Positions 28,559 to 36,754 of a DNA stretch of 64,000 nucleotides are shown here, one piece after another. The notes beneath the pieces are model-generated. The model was not told the DNA's origin. It did not search any database and was given only the letters and a program-made list of their open reading frames with translations. Position 1 is the stretch's first letter. The number at the start of each line of letters is the position of its first letter. A program made the position numbers and the translations under genes. Source of the stretch: JBEKHT01 sp049516595 (GTDB lineage: Bacteria; Chloroflexota; Anaerolineae; Anaerolineales; RBG-16-64-43); contig JBEKSY010000003.1 in assembly GCA_049516595.1 (NCBI GenBank), forward strand, positions 62,001 to 126,000, in the 5' to 3' direction.

Positions 28559-29934
28559 TTCGTGCCTCCCTTCCCCGAGAACTCACCCAAGGCGGTAACG
28601 AGGCTGTCGATGTCCTCTCGCGTGTTCAATTCCGTTACGGCAACGAGCATGTGGTCCTTGAGACCTGGGAAATCTCGGCCCAGGTCATAGCCTCCCAAAA
28701 TGTCCCACTCCTCTAACAGAAAGCGGTTGATTTCGGAAATCGGCTTGGGACAACGCAGGACGAATTCGTGAAAGAACGGCCCTCGGCTGACCAGGCTGAA
28801 ACCTGCCACCCGGGAGAGCTGTTCGGCCGCGTAGTGAGCCTTGTGATAGCAGAGTTCGGCGACCCGCCTCAGCCCTTGCTTGCCCATCTGACTCAAGTAC
28901 ACCGCGGCCGCCAGTGTCATCAGCCCCTGGTTGGTGCAGATATTGGAGCTGGCGCGCGCACGCTTGATGTGTTGTTCCCGTGCCGAAAGAGTGAGAACGT
29001 AGCCGCGCCTTCCTTGGGCGTCTTGTGTCTGTCCCACCAGGCGCCCCGCCATCTTATGGACGAAAGCCTGGCGAGTGGCGAAAAAACCAAGGTAAGGGCC
29101 GCCAAAGGAGAGGGGGATTCCCAAGGGCTGACCCTCTCCACAGACCACATCCGCGCCCATCTCGCCGGGTGGCTTGAGCAAACCCAAGGCGATCGGGTTT
29201 GTGACTACGGCCAAGAGCGCGCCCTTTCGGTGGACGGAATCCGCCAGCGGGGTCAGGTCCTCCACCTCCCCCAAGAAATTCGGGTACTGCGCGATGACGA
29301 GAGTGGTTTCCTCATCGACCCGGGAGGCCAAGGAATCGGCGCGGCTGCGCTCTTGCAAGTCGGGCAAATCCTTGGGCGGGTCGTCTCCCCCGATATCCAC
29401 GTCCACTCCCTGCATATACGTGCGCACGACCTCCCGGTATTGAGGGTGAAGACTGGGCGAGAGCAGTATCTTGTTGCGATGGCGAACTTGGTTTAGGGCC
29501 AGGATGACCGCCTCCGCTGTCGCGGTGGCGCCGTCATAGTGAGAAGCGTTCGAGACTTCCATCCCCGTGAGATTGGTAATCAGGCTTTGATACTCGAAGA
29601 CGGCCTGCAAGGTACCCTGAGAGATCTCGGGCTGATACGGTGTGTAGGCAGTGTAGAACTCCCCGCGCAGGAGAATATGCTGGACCGCCGATGGGATGAA
29701 ATGATTGTAGGCGCCGGCACCCAAGAAGCAGGCGGTGTGCTGGGTCTCGAGATTCGCCTCGGAGAGATCGCGCAGCTCCCTGATCGCCTCGATTTCCGAC
29801 AGGGGCTCAGGAAGATCCAGCCTGGGGAAGCGCACCTGCGGCGGAACGTCAGCAAAGAGCTCGTCGATCGTTTTGACCCCGATCATCGCCAGCATGGTCT
29901 CTCGTTCTTGGTCCGTATGAGGAATGTATGGCAT
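28555..29934 (-). CDS. gcvPA: Glycine dehydrogenase (decarboxylating), subunit 1
   Basis: The N-terminal half of the P-protein, 459 residues. It begins MPYIPHTDQERETMLAMIG, typical of GcvPA, and contains FLGAGAYNHFIPSAV, YTPYQPEISQGTLQ and SNASHYDGATATAEA, which line the active site at the dimer interface. The ATG at 29934 follows an AGGGGGT site. It lies 16 bases after gcvH and four bases into gcvPB, so all three are one transcript. The operon lacks gcvT and lpd, which must be elsewhere in the genome. Confidence 0.97.
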   Translation of the reverse strand: MPYIPHTDQERETMLAMIGVKTIDELFADVPPQVRFPRLDLPEPLSEIEAIRELRDLSEANLETQHTACFLGAGAYNHFIPSAVQHILLRGEFYTAYTPYQPEISQGTLQAVFEYQSLITNLTGMEVSNASHYDGATATAEAVILALNQVRHRNKILLSPSLHPQYREVVRTYMQGVDVDIGGDDPPKDLPDLQERSRADSLASRVDEETTLVIAQYPNFLGEVEDLTPLADSVHRKGALLAVVTNPIALGLLKPPGEMGADVVCGEGQPLGIPLSFGGPYLGFFATRQAFVHKMAGRLVGQTQDAQGRRGYVLTLSAREQHIKRARASSNICTNQGLMTLAAAVYLSQMGKQGLRRVAELCYHKAHYAAEQLSRVAGFSLVSRGPFFHEFVLRCPKPISEINRFLLEEWDILGGYDLGRDFPGLKDHMLVAVTELNTREDIDSLVTALGEFSGKGGTK

Positions 29935-29950
29935 CCCGCACCCCCTGGCG

Positions 29951-30343
29951 CTAGTGCTCGCGCCCGGCGCAATAGGCCTCGTAGGCCTTCGCGTCCATGA
30001 GCCCGTCGAGGGCCTTTGGGTCGGCTGGCGTGAACTTCACCATCCAGGCCACCCCGTAGGGGTCCTTGTTGAGGACCTCCGGGTTGGAGGGTAGGGCTTC
30101 ATTGACCTCCAAGATCGTCCCCGACACCGGGAGGTAGACCTCCGAGGCCGCCTTGACGGACTCGACCGAGGCCACAGGATCTCCTCCCTTGAGGGAGGCG
30201 CCCACGGCGGCGGTCACCTCCACATAGACAATGTCGGAAAGCTGCGACTGGGCGAAGTCCGTAATACCCAAGGTGGCGGCCTTCCCGTCCAGGCCGACCC
30301 ACTCGTCCGACTTGGTGTATTTCAGATGGCTTGGGAAATTCAT
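29951..30343 (-). CDS. gcvH: Glycine cleavage system H protein
   Basis: A 130-residue lipoyl carrier that shuttles the aminomethyl intermediate from the P-protein to the T-protein. The lipoylated lysine is Lys64 in ESVKAASEVYLP. The N-terminus (LKYTKSDEWV) and ITDFAQSQLSDIVYVE are typical. The ATG at 30343 has GGGAGG six bases upstream. It is the first gene of the gcv operon and lies directly behind the glycine riboswitch and its terminator, so its transcription should be controlled by glycine. Confidence 0.97.
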   Translation of the reverse strand: MNFPSHLKYTKSDEWVGLDGKAATLGITDFAQSQLSDIVYVEVTAAVGASLKGGDPVASVESVKAASEVYLPVSGTILEVNEALPSNPEVLNKDPYGVAWMVKFTPADPKALDGLMDAKAYEAYCAGREH

Positions 30344-30369
30344 GGCTGGCCTCCCTCACAGAGAATAGC

Positions 30370-30399
30370 AAACAAAAAACGCGCACTTCGCAGTGCGCG
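30370..30399 (-). terminator. Riboswitch expression-platform terminator before gcvH
   Basis: A perfect 8-bp stem (CGCGCACT/AGTGCGCG) with a TCGC loop is followed on the minus strand by TTTTTTGTTT. It lies between the glycine aptamers and gcvH, so read-through of this terminator should decide operon expression. Confidence 0.85.
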
Positions 30400-30577
30400 T
30401 CCTCTGTTGCAGATACCTGAGAGATTCCCCCCGCTAGGGGGTTGCCCCTTCGGTGAAAGGAACACTTTCCAGAGGATTCGAGCCCGGGGTCCCTTGGACC
30501 TGAGAGATTCGCCCCAACCTGCACCGGGTTGTGGCTTGCCCCTTCGGTGCTCCGCTCACTCGGAGTCTCTTCCCCGC
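30400..30577 (-). promoter_or_regulatory. Tandem glycine riboswitch (gcvT motif)
   Basis: Two similar aptamers lie in series on the minus strand upstream of gcvH. Each ends in the conserved AATCTCTCAGGT and contains the ACCGAAGGGGCAA core (first copy about 30490-30575, second about 30415-30475). The first begins with GGAAGAGACTCCGAG. An intrinsic terminator follows the second aptamer, which fits the known ON switch in which bound glycine prevents termination. Confidence 0.93.
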
Positions 30578-30580
30578 GCT

Positions 30581-30915
30581 GCCTATTCAATTTTGTCCGA
30601 TTGTATGGCCCACCGGGCGCCAAGTCAAGTTGCGCCCGGGATAGGTTACAGGGTCTGGAAAGAGTGCACTCTTGGGCTGTCGGGTGCCAGTCCGGGGATC
30701 CCCACCCCTCCCCCCAATTGCCGCTTGCCCCCTTCAATTCTTGTCCGAATACTGGAGCATGAGAGGATGAATTGCAGTATTCGCAATTGAGTTCCTGGCT
30801 GGAGGCAATTGCAGATTGGTTTTTTGGTGCCGCGACAAACCCAAGATTTGATGCCCCCACTCTTGGAGGTCATGGATTGTTGGGAATTCTAGAAATGGAG
30901 TCGAACCCGTGAAGA
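30581..30915. other. Gene-free stretch upstream of the riboswitch
   Basis: This region must contain the gcv promoter on the minus strand; I could not assign hexamers with confidence. From about 30760 rightward the base composition is less GC-rich than the surroundings. Confidence 0.35.
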
Positions 30916-31185
30916 TTACTTGGGAGGACTTGGGAATTGGTTATGAACTCTTTTCCCCTTTTTTTTCTTGTTCTTGCTTATCTCAGCGGCGGTGAGGTAG
31001 CCTAGCGGACGTTCACCTTGCTCAACGGGGACTACATCAGGCTCTATCAATATGAACTGTGGTTCGGCCTCCCCATACGGTGTGTCGGCGTCTAGGGTTA
31101 GACGGAAGGGCTCAGCCACATCCTGGAGTGTGAACGCCCCCAGGATGGTCTCAAAGGGAGTTGGCTTTCGCCTTGTAAGAGCCAT
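30916..31185 (-). CDS. Small hypothetical protein
   Basis: An 89-residue frame from an ATG at 31185 that has AAGGAG three bases upstream. It has no membrane segment. The middle reads VVPVEQGERPLGYLTAAEI, which vaguely recalls half of a CBS motif, and the end is a basic run (SKNKKKKGKRVHN). I do not recognise a family. It lies in a less GC-rich patch shared with amt. It is about as likely to be a real small gene as a chance frame. Confidence 0.45.
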   Translation of the reverse strand: MALTRRKPTPFETILGAFTLQDVAEPFRLTLDADTPYGEAEPQFILIEPDVVPVEQGERPLGYLTAAEISKNKKKKGKRVHNQFPSPPK

Positions 31186-31729
31186 CGACTCCTTCTGTGC
31201 CGCCCAACGGCCTCGAGCTAAGCTGCCCGGCGGAAGCGAGCGGAAGTGGGCAAGGCCGACTTCACACCAGCACAACCCGGAACTTCAACTTAGGCGAGTA
31301 CTGCTTCTTGCTTATAGGCAATGGCTCCTCCCTGAGCAGCCCTGGCCGCAGCCTTTCCTGGCATTCAGGCCAGGGCCTACCCCAGCTTCCGAAGACGTCA
31401 ACTCCACATCACCGGGTTGTCCAAGATTCTGGGGTCAGCGCCCTTGCATTTCAATGAAACGGTATAGAATCGGCCCGCGCACAATATCATGGTGCAAGTG
31501 AACTGGGAATCGCTGCAATGAATCCTAGTTGCAGAAACGATACCCTGAAGTGGCTACCACAAGGTGCTGGTCAGAGCCCAAACGGGCAGGCCAGCGCTTT
31601 ATCTTTCTGGTCCCCGTCAAGAATGTGTCAAGGAGGTGGCCTTATAAGCAAATGTTGATCCAGATTCCTTTGCTTCAAATGGGGTCATTTGTTCTCACCA
31701 GTTGTCCAACACAACAAGGAGAAATCAAG
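31186..31729. other. Upstream region of amt
   Basis: No gene is evident. It contains a 9-bp inverted repeat with a 20-base loop (31339-31347 with 31368-31376) and a TATAGAAT sequence near 31465 that might be a -10 box. No clear sigma-54 promoter (TGGCAC-N5-TTGC) was found, although ammonium transporters often have one. Confidence 0.35.
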
Positions 31730-32959
31730 ATGAATAATATAGATACTGGGGCTACTGCCCTGGTGCTGGTCAGCGCAGCACTGGTCATGCTTATGACGCC
31801 GGGATTGGCCTTCTTTTACGGGGGGCTTGTCCGCCGCAAGAACGTGCTGACCATCATGATGCAAAGTTTTGTCTCGATGGGTATCGTCACAATCATCTGG
31901 GTCCTTGTCGGATTCAGCCTGATGCACGGTAAAGACATTGGCGGCCTCATTGGGAATCCGTTCCAATACTTTGGCTTGCAAGGCGTGTCTTCTGCTACCA
32001 TGCAGGTTCCGGGTTCCACGCAGACGCTGCCGCTTTTGGCGTATTTTGTCTTCCAGGAAATGTTTGCGATCATTACTCCGGCCTTGATTACTGGCGCTTT
32101 CGCTGACCGGGTCAGCTTCAAGAGCTATCTGATTTTTCTGGTCTTATGGAGCCTTCTTGTTTACGCGCCCATAGCTCACTGGGTTTGGGGCGGCGGCTTC
32201 CTGGCACAAATGGGCGTTGCGGACTTCGCCGGAGGGATGGTGGTGCATACCAGCGCTGGATTTGCCGCGCTGGCGTCCATTCTGGTCATTGGTAAACGGA
32301 AGATCAAGAAGGGGGAAAAACTCGCGCCGCACAATGTCACGTATGTCGCGCTCGGGGCGGCTTTATTGTGGTTTGGCTGGTTCGGCTTCAATGGCGGCAG
32401 CGCGCTGGGATCGAATGGATTGGCGGCCGTGGCTTTTGTTAACACTGACGTTGCTGCTTCGGTGGCGATGATCACCTGGATGATCATAGATTGGGTCCGT
32501 GAAGGAAAGCCCAATATGGTCGGGGCCATGACCGGAGCGGTTGTCGGACTGGCAACGATCACACCGGCAGCCGGTTACGTTCAGCCATGGGCCGCGGCTG
32601 TTATTGGCATTATTTGCGCCTTTGTCTGCTATGGCGCGATCCAGCTGCGGGGGAGAATGGGTTGGGATGACGCGTTGGATGTCTGGGGAGTGCATGGGGT
32701 GGGCGGCGCGCTCGGGACGATCCTGGTCGGCGTCTTCGCCGGGGTTGCGGTGAACAAGGTCAGCGGATTGCTCGAGGGCAACGTTCACCAATTCCTGATC
32801 CAATTACTGGGAGCCGGGGTTGCGATTGCCTATTCGTTTGTCCTGACTTATGTACTCCTGCGGTTGGTAAATCTGATCACGCCTGTGCGTGTGCCCGAAG
32901 AAATGGAGATTGGAGGCCTGGACGAGGGGTTGTTTGGAGAAGAGGCTTATGTAGAGTAA
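31730..32959 (+). CDS. amt: Ammonium transporter
   Basis: A 409-residue Amt/Mep/Rh family channel that imports ammonium. Eleven helices are visible. The twin pore histidines are His150 in PIAHWVWGGG and His322 in GVHGVGGALGT; the signature DFAGGMVVHTSAG is present, and the tail GLDEGLFGEEAY is typical. There is no signal peptide. The ATG at 31730 has AAGGAG eight bases upstream, and the open frame before it is not conserved. Codon use is visibly less GC-rich than in flanking genes, which suggests recent transfer. The usual PII partner glnK is not adjacent. Confidence 0.96.
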   Translation: MNNIDTGATALVLVSAALVMLMTPGLAFFYGGLVRRKNVLTIMMQSFVSMGIVTIIWVLVGFSLMHGKDIGGLIGNPFQYFGLQGVSSATMQVPGSTQTLPLLAYFVFQEMFAIITPALITGAFADRVSFKSYLIFLVLWSLLVYAPIAHWVWGGGFLAQMGVADFAGGMVVHTSAGFAALASILVIGKRKIKKGEKLAPHNVTYVALGAALLWFGWFGFNGGSALGSNGLAAVAFVNTDVAASVAMITWMIIDWVREGKPNMVGAMTGAVVGLATITPAAGYVQPWAAAVIGIICAFVCYGAIQLRGRMGWDDALDVWGVHGVGGALGTILVGVFAGVAVNKVSGLLEGNVHQFLIQLLGAGVAIAYSFVLTYVLLRLVNLITPVRVPEEMEIGGLDEGLFGEEAYVE

Positions 32960-32972
32960 GCTGGAACATCAT

Positions 32973-33014
32973 CCACCCAGCCGTTCCATGTTTAGAGCCA
33001 AGACGGCTGGGTGG
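32973..33014 (+). terminator. Hairpin after amt
   Basis: A perfect 12-bp inverted repeat (CCACCCAGCCGT/ACGGCTGGGTGG) with an 18-base loop starts 14 bases after the amt stop. No strong U-tract follows. Confidence 0.6.
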
Positions 33015-33186
33015 AATCATTACACGCATGGATGCTCAAACAATCTTTTAGGGCATGTGCAGAGACTGCGACAGGGCAAAATGCCATTTGAAGGTTCTGA
33101 TTGTATGTCGTCGGACCAAATGGGACAAGACCGGCAATTTGCTAAGAGACACTCCTCGGCCCTAGTATAGCTGTGAGGGAGTCCGA

Positions 33187-33618
33187 TTGGCCGAGAAGAT
33201 AGGAAGTGCGGAAGCCCCTGGCCGGACGATCCGCCGGGCCTGGAGACCTCGAGAGGTGCTCGCTCACCTCGTTTTCTACCCCGAGGCTTATATGTGCCCG
33301 GTACGCTCCCGTCTGCATCGGATCCCATGGGAGCCTCTGGAAGGCAGGTTCCGGGAGGTCAACGCTCGGGCCGTATTGGAGAATCACAAGACTTCCGCGC
33401 GGCGCTTGGTCCACCGGTTTCGGAGTGCGAATGAGGAACTGAGGGACCTCTGCCAGGACTGCAATCCGGACCCGATCCTCATCGAGATCCAGAGAGGCTC
33501 GAAGCCTCGCACCCTGTCGACCCTAGTCCTCCGAGTCGAAGCCCACCTCCGCAACCACCGCAAAGAACTGGCTCGCTCCCTTACCGACGAAAATCGTTCG
33601 CAAGCGGGCGGGGAGTAA
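33187..33618 (+). CDS. DinB/ClbS-like four-helix protein
   Basis: A 143-residue protein with the DinB-superfamily pattern. WRPREVLAHLVFYPEAYM opens the first helix, NARAVLENHKTSARRLVHRF follows, and the final helix carries a His-x-x-x-His-like stretch (VEAHLRNHRKELA) that could bind metal. Proteins of this group include small detoxifying or thiol-dependent enzymes; the activity here is unknown. The start is TTG at 33187, supported by GGGAG six bases upstream. The nitroreductase-like gene follows after 21 bases, so the two are probably co-transcribed. Confidence 0.65.
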   Translation: MAEKIGSAEAPGRTIRRAWRPREVLAHLVFYPEAYMCPVRSRLHRIPWEPLEGRFREVNARAVLENHKTSARRLVHRFRSANEELRDLCQDCNPDPILIEIQRGSKPRTLSTLVLRVEAHLRNHRKELARSLTDENRSQAGGE

Positions 33619-33639
33619 CTGCCGCTGCCGTTCTGTGCT

Positions 33640-34287
33640 ATGCTGTCTCGACGACAGGTCGGAACCAAGCTGGAGGCCTCGAGCATTCCTGGACTGGACC
33701 GCACGGCTCCTTCGGCACCTGGGTGGCAGCGCCTGATTCAACGAGCCGCGGCTTCGCGACCCGCGTCCGCGGTCCTGGCGCGGACTCTTCACCTCGTCGA
33801 TGTTCCGCTCCTGCGTCTATCCGCAGGTCGCCATTCATTAACCCGCTGGCTCACGGGGCTCCCGGTGATTATCGTGACGACCATCGGAGCGAGAACCGGG
33901 CGGCCTCGGACCACCCCTCTGCTGGCACTGCAAGATGGAAAGCGCATCGTGCTCATTGCGTCCAGCTACGGGCGCCTCCATCACCCGGGCTGGTACTACA
34001 ACCTCCGGCGTCATCCCCACGCCTTGATTGCCCTCGGCCGACTCAAACGTTCGTACCGTGCTCGAGAAGCTTCGGGGGAGGAGCGCGAAGCCTACTGGGC
34101 CAAGGCAACTCATGCCTACCGGGGCTTCGCCGCTTACGCACGTCGTGCTCCCGGGCGCATCATCCCCGTGATCGTACTCACCCCGGAAGATGAGGATGCG
34201 GGCGGTTTCCAGGGCGGACAGGGATGGACCCGGTCGCAATGGGAGGTGAGTCCAGATGGGCAGCCCGAAGAGGCGTCCGGTCCTTGA
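33640..34287 (+). CDS. Nitroreductase/deazaflavin (F420)-dependent oxidoreductase family protein
   Basis: A 215-residue split-barrel protein of the Ddn/DUF385 family. It shows VIIVTTIGARTGRPRTTPLLALQDG, LIASSYGRLHHPGWYYNLRRHP and a C-terminal RIIPVIVLTPED strand. Family members bind the deazaflavin F420 and reduce nitro-compounds, quinones or other hydrophobic substrates; others may use different flavins. It suggests, but does not prove, that the organism makes F420. The first 40 residues are not conserved, so the true start may be downstream of 33640. It sits between the DinB-like and cupin genes. Confidence 0.82.
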   Translation: MLSRRQVGTKLEASSIPGLDRTAPSAPGWQRLIQRAAASRPASAVLARTLHLVDVPLLRLSAGRHSLTRWLTGLPVIIVTTIGARTGRPRTTPLLALQDGKRIVLIASSYGRLHHPGWYYNLRRHPHALIALGRLKRSYRAREASGEEREAYWAKATHAYRGFAAYARRAPGRIIPVIVLTPEDEDAGGFQGGQGWTRSQWEVSPDGQPEEASGP

Positions 34288-34369
34288 GGGGCATGCCTCC
34301 GATGGCTCGCCACGTAGTCGGGGAGGCTGTGCTCCCCAACCGCGGTGGGCCGCTAAGAAAGGGCAAGAC

Positions 34370-34708
34370 ATGGCTTCTTCAGCCTCTCAAACAGGTGCTC
34401 TGGATCACCCTACCCTGGCCCTCGGTCTGGTGGAGGTGCAGTCGGGCGCCGTGGTTAGCCGGACGCTGGTCAAGAAAGCCAGCGGGACGGTGACCCTGTT
34501 CGCCTTTGATTCGGGGGAGGAACTCAGCGAGCACACCGCCCCTTATGGCGCTCTTCTATACGCTCTGCGGGGGGAAGCCGAAGTGCGCATCTCCGGAAAA
34601 CCTCACGAGGTCCATGACGGCGAGCTGCTTGAGCTCCCAGCCAATCAGCCGCATGCCCTGCGCGCTCACAGCACGTTCAAGATGATGCTTATCATGATCC
34701 GGGAGTAA
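34370..34708 (+). CDS. Cupin-domain protein
   Basis: A 112-residue single-domain cupin. The conserved beta-barrel motifs are SGEELSEHTAPYGALLYALRGEAEV and ISGKPHEVHDGELLELPANQPHALRA, with the histidines and glutamate that usually bind a metal. Cupins of this size act as small enzymes or sensors; no specific function can be assigned. The ATG at 34370 follows AAGGGC. A longer frame from 34256 lacks homology. It follows the deazaflavin-dependent gene by 82 bases. Confidence 0.8.
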   Translation: MASSASQTGALDHPTLALGLVEVQSGAVVSRTLVKKASGTVTLFAFDSGEELSEHTAPYGALLYALRGEAEVRISGKPHEVHDGELLELPANQPHALRAHSTFKMMLIMIRE

Positions 34709-34739
34709 CCGATCCGCCTTCCCGGATTCTCCCGCATGC

Positions 34740-35745
34740 CACCGATCCAGTCCTCCCGCGTTCCGTCCGTTGCCCAGGCATTGGCGGAGTCCCTTGCCGC
34801 CGTTTCCATTTGGGGGGTCATCGTTCGTCTTTGTCAAGGTCGGCCTTCGCTTCGTCGGGCCGATCACACTCGCCGGCCTGAGGTACTTCGCTGCCTTTCT
34901 GGTCCTCCTGCCTTTTCTCCTGAGCAGACCACGGGCGCCACGCTCTCTGGACCGAAATCTGTGGATCCAACTCGCAGCCTTTGGTCTGAGCGCCTATGCT
35001 GTTTGAAATGGTGCCTTCTTCTAGTCTTTGGAGTACCTCCCTCCCACAACGTTGTCTTTTCTGATGGGCATCCTGCCCATCCTGATCTTGGTCGGAAGCG
35101 TAATCCGGCTTTGAGAGATCGCCGCCCCGGTTCAGCTAGCCGGAATCCTCATCAGCATGTCGGGCGCCCTTCTTTTCTTCTGGCGGGGAATCGGACTCGG
35201 AGCTCCCTTGGGGCTGGGCTTGGTCGCCATCGGTCTGGTCGCATTTGCGTTCTTCGGCCTCCTTGGGCGCGAGCTCGCACGCAGTCAGAGGATCGATTCG
35301 CTCGCCCTCACCGCCATCCCCCTCGGCTTCGGTGGAGGGGCGCTGATCTGCGCCGTTATTCCCTTTGGAGGGGATCCCCTCCCTCTCCCTTCCTCTGCTG
35401 GCAATTGTGCTCTGGCTCGCCACAGCCAGTACGGCCCTGGCCTATCTGCTTTACAACCACGCCTTGCAGAGACTGTCGGCAATCGAGATGAATGTAATGC
35501 TGGGCCTCTCCCCGTTCGCCACGGCATTGTTCGCCCGGCTTGTGCTGAGCGAGAATCTCAGCACAATCCAATACCTCGGAATCGGGGTCGCCGTGGCCGG
35601 CATCCTCTTGGTCCAGAAGCGCAATCTCCTGCCCCTGGGTGCCTTGTCGATGGGCCTAAAGCTGGGAAACTTGATCCCCAGGAGTCCGCCGGCGCCCAGT
35701 ACCACGTCGGCTTCGGAGACTCCTCGATCTCCATCCAGGGACTAG
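34740..35745 (+). pseudogene. EamA/DMT transporter, several frameshifts and stops
   Basis: Pieces of one EamA transporter follow in order but in different frames. Recognisable segments are GGSSFVFVKVGLRFVGPITLAGLRYF, then NGAFF...SLEYLPPTTLSF, ILISMSGALLFFWRGIG, and finally ALAYLLYNHALQRLSAIEMNV with FARLVLSENLS. Stops at 35004-35006 (TGA), 35022-35024 (TAG) and 35097-35099 (TGA) fall in one otherwise continuous frame. Frame changes occur near 34815 and 35360. The gene is clearly dead. It is distinct from the intact EamA gene at 12.1 kb. Confidence 0.85.
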
Positions 35746-35789
35746 AATCCTAACGCGGAGCCAGACAGGAACGGCTCGGGAGGCACGCC

Positions 35790-36542
35790 ATGGGACGTCT
35801 TTCGGGAAAACAAGCGCTTGTCATCGGAGGAGGACGCGGCTTGGGTCGGGCCATCGCTCTGGCATTTGCCGCCGAGGGAGCGGATGTGGCGATCGCGAGT
35901 CGCACACAGCCGCAGCTCGAGGAGGTTGCCGAGTCAATACGGTCCCTCGGTCAAAAGGCCTTCCCGCTGGAAGCGGACGTTCGCCAAAGTGGATCTGTGA
36001 AGGATATGGTCGGCGCAGCGCTGACCTCCTTGGGCCATATCGACCTCCTGGTGAACAGCGCAGGGGTGGGTTGGACACAAAGGCTGGTCGACACCCCCGA
36101 TGAGACATGGAATTGGATTCTCGAAACCAACCTGAATGGCACCTTCTATGCCTGTCGCGAGGTGGGCCGGCTCATGATGAACCAAGGTGCCGGAAACATT
36201 ATCAACATCGCCTCGGTCGCGGGGGTCAAGGGGCCGCCGGGTCTGGGGGCCTATGCCGCCAGCAAAGGGGGAGTGATCGCTTTGACCAAGACCCTCGCCC
36301 TAGAGCTGGCAAGGTTTGGGGTTCGCGTGAACGCCATTGCTCCGGGGTACTTCCGAACGGAGATGAACGCGGTCGCGCTTGACGATCCGTCCATCGGGCC
36401 CAAAATCGTGCGGCGGATCCCTCTGCGCCGCGTCGGTCGACCTGAGGAGATCGGGCCTCTGGCTGTCTATCTGGCAAGTGAAGAGTCCGCTTTTGCGACC
36501 GGAGAGATCTTCTTCCTCAGCGGCGGTGAGACGGCACTGTAG
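35790..36542 (+). CDS. Short-chain dehydrogenase/reductase, FabG-like
   Basis: A 250-residue NAD(P)-dependent oxidoreductase of the classical SDR type. It has the cofactor motif GGGRGLG (residues 13-19), NSAG at 89-92 and the catalytic set Asn114, Ser142, Tyr155 and Lys159 (YAASKG). The C-terminal PLRRVGRPEEIGPLAVYLAS and ATGEIFFLSGG are typical of FabG and related sugar or 3-oxoacyl reductases. The substrate is not fixed by sequence. The ATG at 35790 has GGGAGG seven bases upstream. It is flanked by a dead transporter and by convergent glpK, so it is probably monocistronic. Confidence 0.9.
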   Translation: MGRLSGKQALVIGGGRGLGRAIALAFAAEGADVAIASRTQPQLEEVAESIRSLGQKAFPLEADVRQSGSVKDMVGAALTSLGHIDLLVNSAGVGWTQRLVDTPDETWNWILETNLNGTFYACREVGRLMMNQGAGNIINIASVAGVKGPPGLGAYAASKGGVIALTKTLALELARFGVRVNAIAPGYFRTEMNAVALDDPSIGPKIVRRIPLRRVGRPEEIGPLAVYLASEESAFATGEIFFLSGGETAL

Positions 36543-36754
36543 GATCCTGGCTGCCATGAGCCCACGCCCTGCGGGTCGCTCCCGGCTAGGCGGAGGGGGT
36601 CATCCTAGGAACTCATGAGGCGCGGGGAAGACCCGTGCCGCCCCGGACTGGCCTTCGCATCCAGACTCTGCAGGAGATGCAGAGGAACTAGAGCAGGACG
36701 AAACCTTTCGCCCCCGATCAACTCGAAGGCAAAAGATCCCTTGGACAAGGGCTC

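Noticed and set aside
30470..30500. tRNA-like GATTCGAGCCC sequence
   Set aside because: It belongs to the linker and second aptamer of the glycine riboswitch; no cloverleaf can be formed around it.
31440..31729. Sigma-54 promoter upstream of amt
   Set aside because: No TGGCAC-N5-TTGC match could be found, only loose partial resemblance.
35004..35099. Alternative genetic code (TGA as Gly or Trp)
   Set aside because: Many intact genes in the window end in TGA, and the same reading frame also carries TAG and frameshifts.
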